Origin: Shewanella profunda
Lineage (GTDB): Bacteria; Pseudomonadota; Gammaproteobacteria; Enterobacterales; Shewanellaceae
DNA: 64,000 nt
Reading direction: 5' to 3'
Assembly (NCBI RefSeq): GCF_023283765.1
Contig: NZ_JAKILG010000014.1
Span: forward strand, 30,077 to 94,076
The position numbers and the translations under genes are program-made. Below the pieces are notes generated by a model. That model was not told the DNA's origin, did no database searches, and worked only from the letters and a program-made list of their open reading frames with translations. This document shows positions 46,422 through 56,949 of the stretch, piece after piece. How positions within the stretch are numbered: position 1 is the stretch's first letter; the number at the start of each line of letters is the position of its first letter.

Positions 46422-49400
46422 ATGGAGATCATCCGCGGAGCCCCTGCACTCTCGACGTTTAGGGTGCAAAAGCTGATGGAGGCCTGCGAAACCGCTGCGC
46501 TTCCGGTACGCCAAATCTATGCTGAGTATGTCCATTTAGCGGATTTGAGCGAGTTGCTCGACACAAATGAACGCCAGCAGCTTGAAAAAATTCTCACCTA
46601 TGGACCTGCGATAGAAGCTCATATCCCCCAAGGTTCACTCCTGTTTGTCACTCCTCGCCCCGGTACTATTTCTCCTTGGTCTTCAAAAGCCACTGACATC
46701 GCGCACAATTGTGGCCTTGGTAAAGTGAAGCGTTTGGAGCGAGGCGTTGCGTATTATGTCGAGTCAGATGCTCTGACAGCGCCTCAGCAACAAACCTTAA
46801 ATGCGTTGCTGCACGATCGCATGGTTGAAATTATCCTCGATGATTTTGCCAAAGCCGATGTGCTGTTCAAACGCACTGAGCCTGCGCCGTTTAGGAGCGT
46901 CAATATTCTTGCCGAAGGTCGCCGCGCACTTGAAGTGGCTAACACTACATTGGGGCTTGCCTTAGCCGAAGATGAAATCGACTATTTAGTCGAAAACTTC
47001 GTCCGTTTAGGCCGTAATCCCCATGACATCGAATTGATGATGTTTGCTCAGGCAAACTCTGAGCATTGTCGTCACAAGATTTTTAATGCAGATTGGACTA
47101 TTGACGGTGAAGTTCAGCCTAAGTCATTGTTCAAAATGATCAAGAACACCTTTGAAACCACGCCTGATCACGTGTTATCTGCCTACAAAGATAACGCTGC
47201 TGTGATGGAAGGTTCGGTTGCTGGCCGTTTCTTCCCCGATCCTGATGGGGTATATAGCTACCACACTGAACCTATGCACATCCTGATGAAAGTGGAAACC
47301 CACAACCATCCAACCGCCATCAGCCCCTATCCTGGCGCTGCAACTGGTTCGGGTGGTGAGATCCGTGATGAAGGTGCAACGGGTCGTGGTTCTAAACCTA
47401 AAGCGGGTTTAACGGGCTTTAGCGTATCCAATTTAAAAATCCCGGGTTTTGTTCAACCATGGGAAGGTGACTACGGTAAGCCAGAACGTATCGTCAGTGC
47501 GCTGGACATCATGACCGAAGGACCTCTGGGCGGCGCGGCATTTAACAACGAGTTTGGTCGTCCTGCGCTGGTCGGTTATTTCCGTACCTACGAGCAGGAA
47601 GTTAGCAGCCATAACGGCGTTGAAGTCCGTGGTTACCACAAACCGATTATGTTAGCCGGTGGTTTAGGTAACATTCGCGAAGAACATGTACAGAAGGGCG
47701 GAATCACCGTTGGCGCTAAGCTAATTGTGCTCGGTGGCCCTGCGATGAACATAGGTCTGGGCGGCGGCGCCGCTTCGTCTATGGCATCGGGTCAATCGAG
47801 TGAAGACTTAGATTTTGCTTCAGTGCAACGTGAAAACCCAGAAATGGAGCGTCGTTGTCAGGAAGTGATCGACCGCTGTTGGCAGCTTGGCGATAAAAAC
47901 CCTATCCAATTTATCCACGATGTGGGCGCGGGCGGTTTGTCGAACGCTTTCCCAGAACTGGTGAACGACGGTGATCGCGGCGGTTTGTTTAATCTGCGTA
48001 ACGTGCCTTCGGATGAGCCAGGAATGAGCCCGCTGGAAATCTGGTGTAACGAATCACAGGAACGTTATGTGATGTCAGTTGCCCCTGAAAACCTCGCGCT
48101 ATTTACTGCAATCTGTGAGCGTGAGCGCACCCCGTTTGCGGTTGTGGGTGAAGCGACAGCGGAGAAACACCTGACGCTTAGTGACAGCCATTTCGACAAT
48201 AATCCCATCGATTTACCACTCGAAGTCTTATTAGGCAAAGCGCCTAAGATGAGCCGTGATGTGGTATCGGCCAAAGCGGTATCGCCCGCGTTAGCGCAGG
48301 ACAATATTGATGTTAAAGAAGCGGTTAAACGCGTACTGAGCTTGCCTACGGTCGCAGATAAAACCTTCCTTATCACTATTGGCGACCGCACAGTCACAGG
48401 TTTAGTGAACCGTGACCAAATGGTGGGTCCATGGCAAGTGCCAGTGGCCGATTGCGCTGTGACTGCGGCAAGCTTTGATACCTACGCCGGTGAGGCTATG
48501 TCTCTGGGCGAGCGTACACCGCTGGCGCTGCTGGACTTTGGCGCTTCTGCCCGTATGGCTGTGGCCGAGTCAATCATGAATATCGCTGGTGCCGATATCG
48601 GTTCATTTAAGCGTATTAAGCTTTCTGCCAACTGGATGTCTGCCGCGGGTCACCCAGGTGAAGATGCGGGTCTTTATGAAGCGGTTAAGGCCGTGGGTGA
48701 AGAACTGTGTCCAGAGCTCTGCCTGACCATTCCGGTCGGTAAAGACTCTATGTCGATGAAGACCGCATGGCAGCAAGATGGCGCGGATAAAACCGTGACC
48801 TCACCTATGTCTTTGGTGATTACCGCCTTTGGTGTGGTGCAAGATATTCGCAATACAGTGACGCCAGAGCTACGCACAGATAAAGGCGAAACGTCTTTAC
48901 TGTTAGTGGATTTAGGTGCGGGCAAAAATCGTTTAGGCGGTTCTTGTTTAGCCCAAGTGTTTGGTGAGTTGGGTGATATTGCGCCGGATCTTGACGATGC
49001 TGCACTGCTGCGCGGTTTCTTTGAAACCATGCAAAACCTGGTGGCTAAAAAGTCGGTTATCGCTTACCACGACCGTAGCGACGGTGGTTTATTCACTACC
49101 TTAGTGGAAATGGCTTTCGCCGGTAATACTGGCTTAGATATAGATTTAGAGGATCTGCAGGGCAGTGATCTAGAACGTCTTTTCAACGAAGAATTGGGCG
49201 CCGTGCTGCAAGTGAGCCGCGACAACGCTGCGAAAATTGCCGCTCAGTTTGCTATCGCGGGCGTACCTTGCCATGTGATCGGAACTCTAGCCGACGATCA
49301 ACGCATCACCATTAAAGATGGCGCGCGTGAAATCTTCAGTGATAGCCGCGTGGCGCTGCGTACTCTGTGGTCAGAAACCACGTATCGTATGCAAGCTCTG

Positions 49401-50303
49401 CGTGATAACCCAGCCTGCGCGCTTGAAGAGTTCAAACTTAAGCAAGACGAAACCGATTTAGGCTTAACCGTTAACTTAAGTTTTGATCCAAGCCAAGATG
49501 TTGCCGCACCTTATATCCTTAAGGGCGCAGCGCCTAAGATGGCGATTTTGCGTGAGCAGGGCGTTAACTCCCACGTAGAAATGGCTGCTGCTTTTGATCG
49601 CGCTGGGTTTGAAAGCCGCGATGTACACATGTCGGACATTTTATCTGGCCGTATCAGCCTAGAGGATTTCCAAGGCCTAGTGGCCTGTGGTGGCTTCTCC
49701 TACGGTGACGTATTAGGCGCGGGTGAAGGTTGGGCTAAGTCGATTCTGTTTAATGAGCGTGCTCGCGATGAGTTTTCACGTTTCTTTGAACGTGACTCAA
49801 GTTTCGCCCTTGGCGTGTGTAATGGTTGTCAAATGCTGTCGAACCTGAAAGAAATTATCCCAGGCAGCGAGCACTGGCCACATTTTGTACGTAACCGCTC
49901 GGAGCGTTTCGAAGCACGTTTCAGCTTAGTTGAAGTGCAACAGAGCCCGTCGTTATTCTTCCAAGGTATGGCGGGTTCACGTATGCCTATTGCCGTATCC
50001 CACGGTGAAGGTTTGGCTGAGTTTGCCAGCCCTGAAGCGTTGGCGATTGCCGAAGCGTCAGGCACGATTGCGCTACGTTTTGTCAATGGTAAAGGTGAAA
50101 TCGCAACTCAGTACCCACAAAACCCGAACGGCTCACCCAATGGTTTAACGGGGATTTGTACCACCGATGGCCGCGTGACCCTGATGATGCCGCACCCAGA
50201 ACGTGTGTTCAGAACCGTGGCTAACTCTTGGCATCCGGATGCTTGGGGTGAAGATAGCCCTTGGATGCGTATGTTCCGTAATGCGCGAGTGACCTTAGGT
50301 TAA
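46422..50303 (+). CDS. purL: Phosphoribosylformylglycinamidine synthase
   Basis: The large single-chain FGAM synthase, step 4 of de novo purine synthesis (FGAR to FGAM using glutamine and ATP). At 1293 residues it has the N-terminal PurS-like domain, two AIRS-type ATP-binding halves ([46 protein letters not shown]) and the C-terminal glutamine amidotransferase ([12 protein letters not shown] nucleophile, [11 protein letters not shown]). The start is GTG-ATG: AAGGTG lies 7 nt before the GTG at 46419 and 10 nt before the ATG at 46422. A strong terminator follows. Confidence 0.97.
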   Translation: MEIIRGAPALSTFRVQKLMEACETAALPVRQIYAEYVHLADLSELLDTNERQQLEKILTYGPAIEAHIPQGSLLFVTPRPGTISPWSSKATDIAHNCGLGKVKRLERGVAYYVESDALTAPQQQTLNALLHDRMVEIILDDFAKADVLFKRTEPAPFRSVNILAEGRRALEVANTTLGLALAEDEIDYLVENFVRLGRNPHDIELMMFAQANSEHCRHKIFNADWTIDGEVQPKSLFKMIKNTFETTPDHVLSAYKDNAAVMEGSVAGRFFPDPDGVYSYHTEPMHILMKVETHNHPTAISPYPGAATGSGGEIRDEGATGRGSKPKAGLTGFSVSNLKIPGFVQPWEGDYGKPERIVSALDIMTEGPLGGAAFNNEFGRPALVGYFRTYEQEVSSHNGVEVRGYHKPIMLAGGLGNIREEHVQKGGITVGAKLIVLGGPAMNIGLGGGAASSMASGQSSEDLDFASVQRENPEMERRCQEVIDRCWQLGDKNPIQFIHDVGAGGLSNAFPELVNDGDRGGLFNLRNVPSDEPGMSPLEIWCNESQERYVMSVAPENLALFTAICERERTPFAVVGEATAEKHLTLSDSHFDNNPIDLPLEVLLGKAPKMSRDVVSAKAVSPALAQDNIDVKEAVKRVLSLPTVADKTFLITIGDRTVTGLVNRDQMVGPWQVPVADCAVTAASFDTYAGEAMSLGERTPLALLDFGASARMAVAESIMNIAGADIGSFKRIKLSANWMSAAGHPGEDAGLYEAVKAVGEELCPELCLTIPVGKDSMSMKTAWQQDGADKTVTSPMSLVITAFGVVQDIRNTVTPELRTDKGETSLLLVDLGAGKNRLGGSCLAQVFGELGDIAPDLDDAALLRGFFETMQNLVAKKSVIAYHDRSDGGLFTTLVEMAFAGNTGLDIDLEDLQGSDLERLFNEELGAVLQVSRDNAAKIAAQFAIAGVPCHVIGTLADDQRITIKDGAREIFSDSRVALRTLWSETTYRMQALRDNPACALEEFKLKQDETDLGLTVNLSFDPSQDVAAPYILKGAAPKMAILREQGVNSHVEMAAAFDRAGFESRDVHMSDILSGRISLEDFQGLVACGGFSYGDVLGAGEGWAKSILFNERARDEFSRFFERDSSFALGVCNGCQMLSNLKEIIPGSEHWPHFVRNRSERFEARFSLVEVQQSPSLFFQGMAGSRMPIAVSHGEGLAEFASPEALAIAEASGTIALRFVNGKGEIATQYPQNPNGSPNGLTGICTTDGRVTLMMPHPERVFRTVANSWHPDAWGEDSPWMRMFRNARVTLG

Positions 50304-50347
50304 CCACCTAAAATACATCAAGTTTAAAGTTTAGTGGGTTAAAAAAA

Positions 50348-50372
50348 GGGGCGAAATTTTCGCTCCTTTTTT
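50348..50372 (+). terminator. Terminator after purL
   Basis: GGGGCGAA and TTCGCTCC pair over 8 bp with one wobble, followed by six T. Confidence 0.85.
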
Positions 50373-50569
50373 ATATTTTAAATGCATGTTTTTTTTAAGT
50401 TTATATATTTCAATGCATTAGGTTTTATTGCAAATAATCTAATGTACTTAAGTAATTAAATTCTCACTTTAATTACTAATTACCTCTTAATGAGTATGTT
50501 GCACAATTGATAAGTTTCAATCCTGTAGATCCCAAGGTTGTTCCCTTAGCAGAAAATGTGAGATAGGAA

Positions 50570-50603
50570 AAGAAAAAGCCCCCAACTCAAAGAGAGGGGG
50601 GCT
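50570..50603 (-). terminator. Terminator of the micro-ORF transcript
   Basis: On the minus strand AGCCCCC and GGGGGCT (50597-50603 and 50577-50583) form a 7-bp GC stem followed by TTTTT and a T-rich tail. It lies 62 bp after the stop of the 25-residue ORF. Confidence 0.8.
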
Positions 50604-50642
50604 CATTTTGCGCTAACAAAACTTCAAGTTAAATCAGGATCT

Positions 50643-50717
50643 ATGATGAATAAGCGCAAAGCTATTACAGCTCATGAGCTTTATAAAGTTCAACAAAAAC
50701 AGGCTTATAAATGTTAA
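50643..50717 (+). CDS. Doubtful 24-codon ORF antisense to the 25-residue micro-ORF
   Basis: It starts MMNKRKAITAHELYK, with AGGA 3 or 6 nt before the tandem ATGs. It lies fully opposite most of the minus-strand 25-residue ORF. No promoter or terminator of its own is evident on the plus strand, so it is probably a shadow, but the Shine-Dalgarno keeps it possible. Confidence 0.15.
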   Translation: MMNKRKAITAHELYKVQQKQAYKC

Positions 50718-50742
50718 TTAGACGTTCAAGTAAGTTTGTCAT
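50665..50742 (-). CDS. Candidate 25-residue micro-protein with strong ribosome-binding site
   Basis: The frame starts MTNLLERLIN and ends ELYKAHEL; it is amphipathic with a central proline and hydrophobic positions Leu4, Leu5, Leu8, Ile9, Ile11, Val15, Phe16, Val17, Leu19. GGAGG lies exactly 7 nt before the ATG. The ATG overlaps the stop of an upstream 23-residue frame (ATGA), indicating coupled translation. The unit has its own promoter and terminator. I do not recognise the peptide; it could be a regulatory leader, a small membrane peptide or a toxin-like peptide. Confidence 0.55.
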   Translation of the reverse strand: MTNLLERLINIYKPVFVELYKAHEL

Positions 50743-50810
50743 ATCACTGCCTCCACACCAAAGTTAAACCAATGTGCGCGAAGTCGGACTGGGCTGGGAT
50801 GCTTCACCAT
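50739..50810 (-). CDS. Candidate 23-residue leader ORF upstream of the micro-protein
   Basis: It starts MVKHPSPVRLRAHWF and ends GVEAVI, with the stop TGA overlapping the next ATG. GAGGG lies 10 nt before its ATG and AAGGAG 14 nt before. It is basic and not hydrophobic. Its main role might be to control translation of the overlapping 25-residue ORF, for example by ribosome pausing. Confidence 0.4.
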   Translation of the reverse strand: MVKHPSPVRLRAHWFNFGVEAVI

Positions 50811-50842
50811 AACGTTCAAACCCTCTCCTTAGCACTGAACAT

Positions 50843-50871
50843 ATATTAAGCAGTGCACAGAATGTTATCAA
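50843..50871 (-). promoter_or_regulatory. Predicted promoter of the micro-ORF transcript
   Basis: On the minus strand TTGATA (50866-50871) and TAATAT (50843-50848) are 17 bp apart, a good sigma-70 match. An inverted repeat, GCACTG (50832-50837) and CAGTGC (50851-50856), brackets the -10, a good place for a repressor site. The predicted RNA is about 265 nt. Confidence 0.55.
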
Positions 50872-50879
50872 ACGAGAAA

Positions 50880-51190
50880 AAATACAATTAATCATTAGTA
50901 AAACTAATTTTAATTTTCTGATTTTTTATTTTGTTTTTATTCTTAATTTTGATTTATATGTATTTTATTTTATATATTAGTTCGATGCTGTTGATTTTGT
51001 AATAGTAAATTTATTGTTGTAAAGGTGTTTTTTGTTGTTTTACGGTATTAAGTGTCACTTATCGTGTTAACTGGTTGAAAATATACTTTTACGCCCACTA
51101 AATTTGCTTCTCTACTCTACTTTTTGCTATTTGTCAATCCACATATCAAGGGAAGTGTGTGCCCCGCCGCAAAACCCATCTAAACCGCTG
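50880..51190. other. AT-rich non-coding region upstream of cydABX
   Basis: This stretch of about 310 bp has no supported ORF. It is very A+T rich up to 51030 or so. It separates the micro-ORF promoter from the cyd regulatory region. Confidence 0.5.
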
Positions 51191-51197
51191 AGTTTGA

Positions 51198-51227
51198 TTG
51201 ATTTGAATCAAAAGCAGGTGGTATAAA
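51198..51227 (+). promoter_or_regulatory. FNR/EtrA-type box overlapping a promoter upstream of cydA
   Basis: TTGATTTGAATCAA (51198-51211) matches the FNR consensus TTGAT-N4-ATCAA exactly. TTGATT of the box also makes a -35, with TATAAA at 51222-51227 after an 18-bp spacer. A regulator bound here would block that promoter, about 310 bp upstream of the cydA ATG. A second -10-like TATACT lies at 51423-51428. Confidence 0.6.
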
Positions 51228-51536
51228 ATACTCACAAATGAAAGCGAGTAAATATCCTAACTATCTGATATTTATATCGATGGGATCATTTGATTGGTTG
51301 GGTGGTGAGGTGTTGGTCTCAATGCTATGCGATAGTGTGACTTGTGTCTCAGTATGTGATGGAAATTGGTACTTTTAGCCCTTGCTACTTCGATGTAATG
51401 CAAAAGATTAATTTTAACGGTTTATACTGACGCCAGATATAAACACAAAATGAAACTCACTATCCTACAAAGGCACTTGCTATAAACAATGCGGATTTCG
51501 TTGTAGCAATTGGACGCACCACGTAAGGAGTTACCG

Positions 51537-53093
51537 ATGATTGTTGAAGAGGTTGTTGAGCTATCGCGGTTGCAGTTTGCGCTGACAGCCATGTATCACT
51601 TCCTATTTGTTCCTTTAACTTTAGGGCTAGCATTTTTGCTGGCTATCATGGAATCACTCTATGTGATGACTGATAAACAAATTTATAAAGATATGACTAA
51701 ATTCTGGGGTAAGTTATTTGGTATTAACTTTGCCTTGGGTGTTTCAACGGGTTTAGCGATGGAGTTCCAGTTTGGTACTAACTGGTCTTATTACTCCCAC
51801 TATGTAGGGGACATTTTTGGTGCGCCCCTTGCCATTGAAGGTCTAATGGCATTTTTCCTTGAATCTACCTTTGTGGGTATGTTCTTCTTCGGATGGGACC
51901 GTTTCACTAAGCGCCAGCATTTAGTCGTGACTTGGTTAGTCGCCTTTGGCTCTAACTTATCAGCGCTATGGATCTTGGTTGCTAATGGTTGGATGCAAAA
52001 CCCTGTGGGTTCTGTATTCAATTACGAAACCATGCGTATGGAAATGACCAGTTTTGCTGAAGTGGTCTTTAACCCCGTTGCACAGGTGAAGTTTGTTCAC
52101 ACTGTGGCTTCTGGTTATGTGACTGGTGCTATGTTTGTTTTAGCGATCAGTGCTTACTACATTCTTAAAAAACGTGACTTACCTTTTGCCCGTCGCTCAT
52201 TTGCGATTGCGGCAAGTTTTGGTATGGCATCGATTTTGTCTGTTATCGTTTTAGGTGACGAATCAGGCTATAAAGTGGGTGAAGCACAGCGCGTTAAATT
52301 AGCTGCGATTGAAGCGGAATGGCACACTGAACCTGCACCTGCGGCTTTTACTGCTATCGGTTTCCCTAATCAAGAAACAATGGAAACTGATTTTGCGGTG
52401 AAGATCCCTTATGCAATGGGTATTGTAGCTACACGCTCATTGGATGAGGAAGTGACTGGTATTCATGATCTTATCACTGAGCATGAAGTTCGCATCCGTA
52501 ACGGTATGAAAGCTTATGAGATGTTGGTGAAACTGCGTGCGGGTGAAGAAACACCAGCGCTTCGTGCAGCTTTCGAAACAGCGAAGGTTGACTTGGGTTA
52601 CGGTTTATTGCTTAAGCGTTATACCGAGAACATTGTTGATGCGACAGAGGAACAAATTAAAGCAGCAGCTAAGGATTCTATCCCAAGTGTTGCCCCTATG
52701 TTCTGGAGCTTCCGTATCATGGTGGGATTAGGTTTTGTCATGCTGTTAGTGTTTGCAGCGGCATTCTGGCAAAGCACTCGTCATCAAATTGAAGAGAAAA
52801 AATGGGTGCTTAAAGCTGCGCTTTACAGCTTACCATTACCTTGGATTGCCATTGAATGCGGTTGGTTTGTAGCTGAATACGGCCGTCAGCCTTGGACTAT
52901 CTCTGAAGTCTTGCCAACCTTTATGTCGGCGTCGAGTTTAACGACGGGCGACCTATGGTTCAGCATCATTTCCATCACACTGTTCTACACAGTGTTGTTG
53001 GTGATTGAGATGTTCCTGATGTTTAAGTTTGCCCGCCTTGGTCCGAGCAGTTTAAAAACTGGTCGTTATCATTTCGAGAAACTAGAAGCCTAA
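51537..53093 (+). CDS. cydA: Cytochrome bd ubiquinol oxidase subunit I
   Basis: A 518-residue inner-membrane subunit carrying hemes b558, b595 and d; the oxidase reduces O2 with high affinity and without proton pumping. His21 in [14 protein letters not shown] corresponds to the N-terminal heme ligand. Further conserved stretches are [27 protein letters not shown] and the [13 protein letters not shown] motif. The length fits a long quinol loop as in E. coli. The start is the ATG at 51537, with TAAGGAG 6 nt upstream; an earlier TTG is not needed. First gene of cydABX. Confidence 0.97.
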   Translation: MIVEEVVELSRLQFALTAMYHFLFVPLTLGLAFLLAIMESLYVMTDKQIYKDMTKFWGKLFGINFALGVSTGLAMEFQFGTNWSYYSHYVGDIFGAPLAIEGLMAFFLESTFVGMFFFGWDRFTKRQHLVVTWLVAFGSNLSALWILVANGWMQNPVGSVFNYETMRMEMTSFAEVVFNPVAQVKFVHTVASGYVTGAMFVLAISAYYILKKRDLPFARRSFAIAASFGMASILSVIVLGDESGYKVGEAQRVKLAAIEAEWHTEPAPAAFTAIGFPNQETMETDFAVKIPYAMGIVATRSLDEEVTGIHDLITEHEVRIRNGMKAYEMLVKLRAGEETPALRAAFETAKVDLGYGLLLKRYTENIVDATEEQIKAAAKDSIPSVAPMFWSFRIMVGLGFVMLLVFAAAFWQSTRHQIEEKKWVLKAALYSLPLPWIAIECGWFVAEYGRQPWTISEVLPTFMSASSLTTGDLWFSIISITLFYTVLLVIEMFLMFKFARLGPSSLKTGRYHFEKLEA

Positions 53094-53108
53094 GCAGAGG
53101 ATTTCATT

Positions 53109-54248
53109 ATGTTTGATTATGAAATATTACGAGTAATCTGGTGGGCTCTGATCGGCGTACTGTTCATCGGATTTGCGGTAACTGACGGTTTTGATATGGG
53201 TGTGGGTGCGTTACTACCTATTATAGGTAAAGACGACACCGAGCGCCGTATTATGGTCAATACAATTGCCCCCCATTGGGATGGTAACCAAGTATGGCTA
53301 ATCACCGCTGGTGGTGCGTTATTTGCCGCTTGGCCAACAGTGTATGCAGTGTCTTTCTCTGGCTTCTATGTGGCTATGATGTTAGTGCTGTTTGCCCTAT
53401 ACATGCGCCCTGTGGGATTTGACTATCGTTCAAAAATCGAGGATCCAAAATGGCGTAAGTCATGGGATTGGGCATTGTTTGCCGGTGGTTTTATTCCTCC
53501 GCTGATCATTGGTGTCGCCTTTGGTAACTTATTGCAAGGTGTTCCATTTAACTTTGATGAGTTCCTGCGTGCAAAATACCACGGTGGTTTGTTTGGATTA
53601 CTAAATCCCTTTGGTCTACTTGCAGGTCTCGTGAGCGTGAGCATGTTTATGATGCAAGGCGCTTCGTGGTTACAAATGAAGACCGACAGTGAACTGCGTG
53701 TGAGAGCGGCTAAAGCGACTCAATTCTTCGCGCTATTAGTTGCAGTGTTGTTTGCTGCGGCAGGTGTATGGTTGACGTATGGTATTGATGGCTATGTTGT
53801 GACCTCGGCACTTGACCACAATGCGGTATCTAACCCGACGATGAAAACAGTAGCGGTTGAAGCGGGTGCATGGTTAGCAAACTATGACAAGTATCCAATC
53901 ACTATGCTGTTCCCTATTTTAGGTGTGGTATTACCCCTGTTGGTGATTGTGGTAAGTCGCTTAAACCGTTCTGGCTTTGCGTTCTTATTCAGTTCATTAA
54001 CTGTGGCAATGGTGATTTTGACATGTGGTGCTGCTATGTTCCCATTTGTTATGCCATCATCATTGGATCCAAATGTCAGCCTGACAATGTGGGATGCAAC
54101 GGCTAGTGAAATGACCTTAGGTGTTATGACATGGGCGGCCGTGATTTTTGTGCCTATCGTGTTATGTTACACCGTCTGGACTTACTTCAAAATGTTTGGT
54201 CGTATTGGCCGTAAACATATTGAAGATAACAAAGCCTCACTCTATTAA
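53109..54248 (+). CDS. cydB: Cytochrome bd ubiquinol oxidase subunit II
   Basis: A 379-residue inner-membrane partner of CydA. Typical features: LRVIWWALIGVLFIGFAVTDGFDMGVGALLP at the N-terminus, IAPHWDGNQVWLITAGGALFAAWP and a hydrophobic C-terminal half with about nine helices in all. GAGG precedes the ATG. It starts 15 bp after cydA and is followed by cydX 29 bp later. Confidence 0.97.
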   Translation: MFDYEILRVIWWALIGVLFIGFAVTDGFDMGVGALLPIIGKDDTERRIMVNTIAPHWDGNQVWLITAGGALFAAWPTVYAVSFSGFYVAMMLVLFALYMRPVGFDYRSKIEDPKWRKSWDWALFAGGFIPPLIIGVAFGNLLQGVPFNFDEFLRAKYHGGLFGLLNPFGLLAGLVSVSMFMMQGASWLQMKTDSELRVRAAKATQFFALLVAVLFAAAGVWLTYGIDGYVVTSALDHNAVSNPTMKTVAVEAGAWLANYDKYPITMLFPILGVVLPLLVIVVSRLNRSGFAFLFSSLTVAMVILTCGAAMFPFVMPSSLDPNVSLTMWDATASEMTLGVMTWAAVIFVPIVLCYTVWTYFKMFGRIGRKHIEDNKASLY

Positions 54249-54277
54249 TGTTTACGAAGAATTAAGGAGCATCTGCT

Positions 54278-54394
54278 ATGTGGTATTTTACGTGGATATT
54301 AGGGGTTTTGTTGGCCTGTTCTTTCGGAATTATCAATGCCCTATGGCTTGAAAATACTGAGAATATGGACAGATCGGCAGATGATGCCCAGTAA
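54278..54394 (+). CDS. cydX: Cytochrome bd small subunit CydX
   Basis: A 38-residue single-helix protein that stabilises the bd oxidase hemes. It begins MWYFTWILGVLLACSFGI and continues INALWLENTE, matching the CydX pattern (W-Y-F-x-W-I-L-G and A-L-W-x-E). AAGGAG lies 8 nt before the ATG. Position directly after cydB and before a terminator completes the cydABX operon. Short enough to be missed by simple ORF calling. Confidence 0.95.
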   Translation: MWYFTWILGVLLACSFGIINALWLENTENMDRSADDAQ

Positions 54395-54412
54395 CGTCTA
54401 ATTCAATTTAAA

Positions 54413-54438
54413 AACCTCGCGTTTGCGGGGTTTTTTAT
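54413..54438 (+). terminator. Terminator after cydX
   Basis: AACCTCGC and GCGGGGTT form a stem with one wobble and a GTTT loop, followed by a T-run. Confidence 0.85.
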
Positions 54439-54654
54439 TGGAATTTTTTTGATGGGCTGAGGTTATTTTTAACCTGTGCGGAGGGCTGCATCATCGCACT
54501 AGACCAAGCGTTGAGGCTAAGATGGCAAGGATACTACTGCGCCTGATATCAGTGCTAAAGTGAGCGTTAAGTGAGGCTTAGATTGCGCTTAAGATGAGAG
54601 GGCGGCGATAGCGGGTGTGTGTTTGCAGGCCAGAATAGCTCCCTAAATAACTGC
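54439..54654. other. Non-coding spacer between cydX and the MCP gene
   Basis: About 215 bp without a supported gene. It contains imperfectly repeated words (GAGGCTAAGATG, GAGGCTTAGATT, GCGCTTAAGATG), which may be remnants of duplication. No ribosome-binding site with a convincing frame was seen. Confidence 0.4.
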
Positions 54655-54687
54655 CATAAAAAATGCCGCCCAGTGTGGACGGCATTT
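54655..54687 (-). terminator. Terminator after the MCP gene
   Basis: On the minus strand AAATGCCG and CGGCATTT form an 8-bp stem followed by a T-run. It lies 27 bp after the MCP stop. Confidence 0.8.
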
Positions 54688-54713
54688 GATAGACAACTGA
54701 TCCAATATTTGAG

Positions 54714-56717
54714 TTAGGCTTTAAATTGGCTTATTTGACGTTTTAATGCTGCGGCTAGGGAAGATAATTCATCGGCCGAATGAACTGTTTCAGTGGCGCG
54801 GTGTTCTCCTTCATTAGCCAATTCACTGATTTGATGTAGGTTATGAGTGATCTCTTGGGCAACACTGCTTTGCTGCTCTGTCGCCGAGGCAATATTGCGT
54901 GAACTAATGGCAAGCTCGCCAATACGGCGGGTAATTTCTTTAAGCTGCTCGCCCGTTATTTCACCCTGTGTCGCCGAAGTTGTACCAAGTTGATGACTCT
55001 GTGCCATTTGTTCGGTTGCATTTTTCACTTGGGTTTGCAGTTTTTCGATGGTTTGGCCTATCTCTAAAATTGAAGATTGCGTGCGCTGGGCTAATGTACG
55101 TACTTCATCGGCAACGACGGCAAAGCCTCGACCCTGTTCACCCGCTCGAGCGGCCTCAATTGCAGCGTTAAGTGCAAGAAGATTGGTCTGTTCGGCAATA
55201 CTGTTGATCACCTCTGTCACCTTACTAATAGCCTCACTCTCTTGGCTGACCTTTTCGATGGATTGATGGCTATTACTGAGTTGCTGACTAAGTTTGAGTA
55301 AGTCTTGTACAACCTTACTCTGCTGATTGTAGCCTTCTTTAGCGGCTGAGTCGGCTTGCAGGCTCTGCTCTGCACCATCTTGGGCATGGTTGGCTACATC
55401 ACGGATTGAGGTTGACATTTCTTCAATTGCCGTAGCGATTTGATCCGTTTGAAGCATTAATGCTTGGGCTTCTTCACCATTTTGCTTAGCGATGCTTTGT
55501 GCTTTTGATGCTTGTTGCTCTAGACTTTCGACGGAATCTTGCAAGGCAATAATGAGCTGCTTTAACTCAGAGGACATGACAGATACGCTAGTGGTGATCT
55601 TATCCACTTCGTTTTGGCTCAGAGGCCCAGACGGCGCTAAGTTTTGACTGAAATCGCCGCGGCCTAGGGTTTCCATATGATCTTGTAAGGCATGTAATGG
55701 TTTAAGTGTTCGAATGAGCACCACTGACAGCAGAGCTGTAATGAGTGCAATCCCTGTGATGGCGACAATTGCATTGATAATTAATAAATCAATGCTCTCC
55801 TCATTAAGTTCGTTTGCTTTTACTTGGCCCAGAAGTACCCAATTCCAGCCCGTAACGGTTTGACTATAGGCAAACATGCGTTCGTTATTAGTATTAGAGT
55901 AATCCCACTCTGACTTATCTTGTAGTGCTTGCTCTAGGGATAGACCGTCTAAAACTGTTTCGGTTACCTTGTCACCCGCATTAAATTTGGGGTGTGAAAC
56001 CACGATCGCGTCGGTTTTTCGCATTAATAGGAAATGGCCACTTTCCTCTAAGGTTAAGTTTTTGACCGCTTTCTGTAGTTGTATTAGAGAGCTGGTGATA
56101 TCAAAGCCTATATACAAGATACCAATGACTTGTCCTTGAGGATCTTTTATTGGTCGATAGACAGTCATATAGTCTTTGCCAAAGAGCTTGGCATAGCCTT
56201 CATATTCTTTACCGCTGATAAGAGGTTGGTAACCTGGGTGAGTTTTGTCTAGATAAGTCCCGACAGCACGGGTGCCATCGGCTTTTTTAAGGGATGTTGC
56301 AATACGAATAAACTCATCACCATCACGAACAAAGACTGTTGCTGTTCCGCCAGTAATTTTCGCAAATCGGTCAACTTTACTCATCGAAGAGTTTATTTGT
56401 TCTTTTTCGTGTAGTAGAGCAGGGGTACTGATCCCTAAAATATTGACGCGTTTATCTGGCTTACTAAATTGTCCGGGGTACATTTCTTTAAAGACATCTG
56501 CATTGCGCCTAGCAAGCTGCAGAATGCTATCATATTGCAGTTCTAACATATCTGAGACTGCGTGCATTTCGGCCTTCATTGCACTAATGCCTTTATCTTC
56601 GAGTACATTTGATGCCGCTTTATAGGCCAATGTGCTAAGTATGCTGAAGATAATAAGTGTGAGGAAAAAAGCGAGGGCGCCAATTTGTTTTGCGATAGGC
56701 CAGTTTTTATAGTTCAT
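54714..56717 (-). CDS. Methyl-accepting chemotaxis protein with Cache-type sensor
   Basis: A 667-residue inner-membrane chemoreceptor. TM1 is at about 11-31, a periplasmic Cache domain at about 35-300 ([42 protein letters not shown]), TM2 near 315-335, then HAMP ([20 protein letters not shown]) and the signalling domain with the conserved hairpin tip [25 protein letters not shown], followed by [17 protein letters not shown]. The ligand is unknown; Cache receptors often sense organic acids or amino acids. It stands alone with its own terminator. Confidence 0.95.
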   Translation of the reverse strand: MNYKNWPIAKQIGALAFFLTLIIFSILSTLAYKAASNVLEDKGISAMKAEMHAVSDMLELQYDSILQLARRNADVFKEMYPGQFSKPDKRVNILGISTPALLHEKEQINSSMSKVDRFAKITGGTATVFVRDGDEFIRIATSLKKADGTRAVGTYLDKTHPGYQPLISGKEYEGYAKLFGKDYMTVYRPIKDPQGQVIGILYIGFDITSSLIQLQKAVKNLTLEESGHFLLMRKTDAIVVSHPKFNAGDKVTETVLDGLSLEQALQDKSEWDYSNTNNERMFAYSQTVTGWNWVLLGQVKANELNEESIDLLIINAIVAITGIALITALLSVVLIRTLKPLHALQDHMETLGRGDFSQNLAPSGPLSQNEVDKITTSVSVMSSELKQLIIALQDSVESLEQQASKAQSIAKQNGEEAQALMLQTDQIATAIEEMSTSIRDVANHAQDGAEQSLQADSAAKEGYNQQSKVVQDLLKLSQQLSNSHQSIEKVSQESEAISKVTEVINSIAEQTNLLALNAAIEAARAGEQGRGFAVVADEVRTLAQRTQSSILEIGQTIEKLQTQVKNATEQMAQSHQLGTTSATQGEITGEQLKEITRRIGELAISSRNIASATEQQSSVAQEITHNLHQISELANEGEHRATETVHSADELSSLAAALKRQISQFKA

Positions 56718-56949
56718 TCTGCGATCCTATTGGTAAAGGTGGCGCTAATGTAACTCAATTTTGACCAATTAGTCTTGATTTGAGTCTAATATTTCTCTTT
56801 GTTATAGAGAGTTTAGCAAGTTATTCTCAATCTAAACCATACAGTTAACCATATATTTTATAATATAAAATATTAATCAATATCGGCTTAATTACGCTAG
56901 CCATAAATGGGTAGACGAAGTCCCATAAAGTGAAATGAGATTAACTCTG

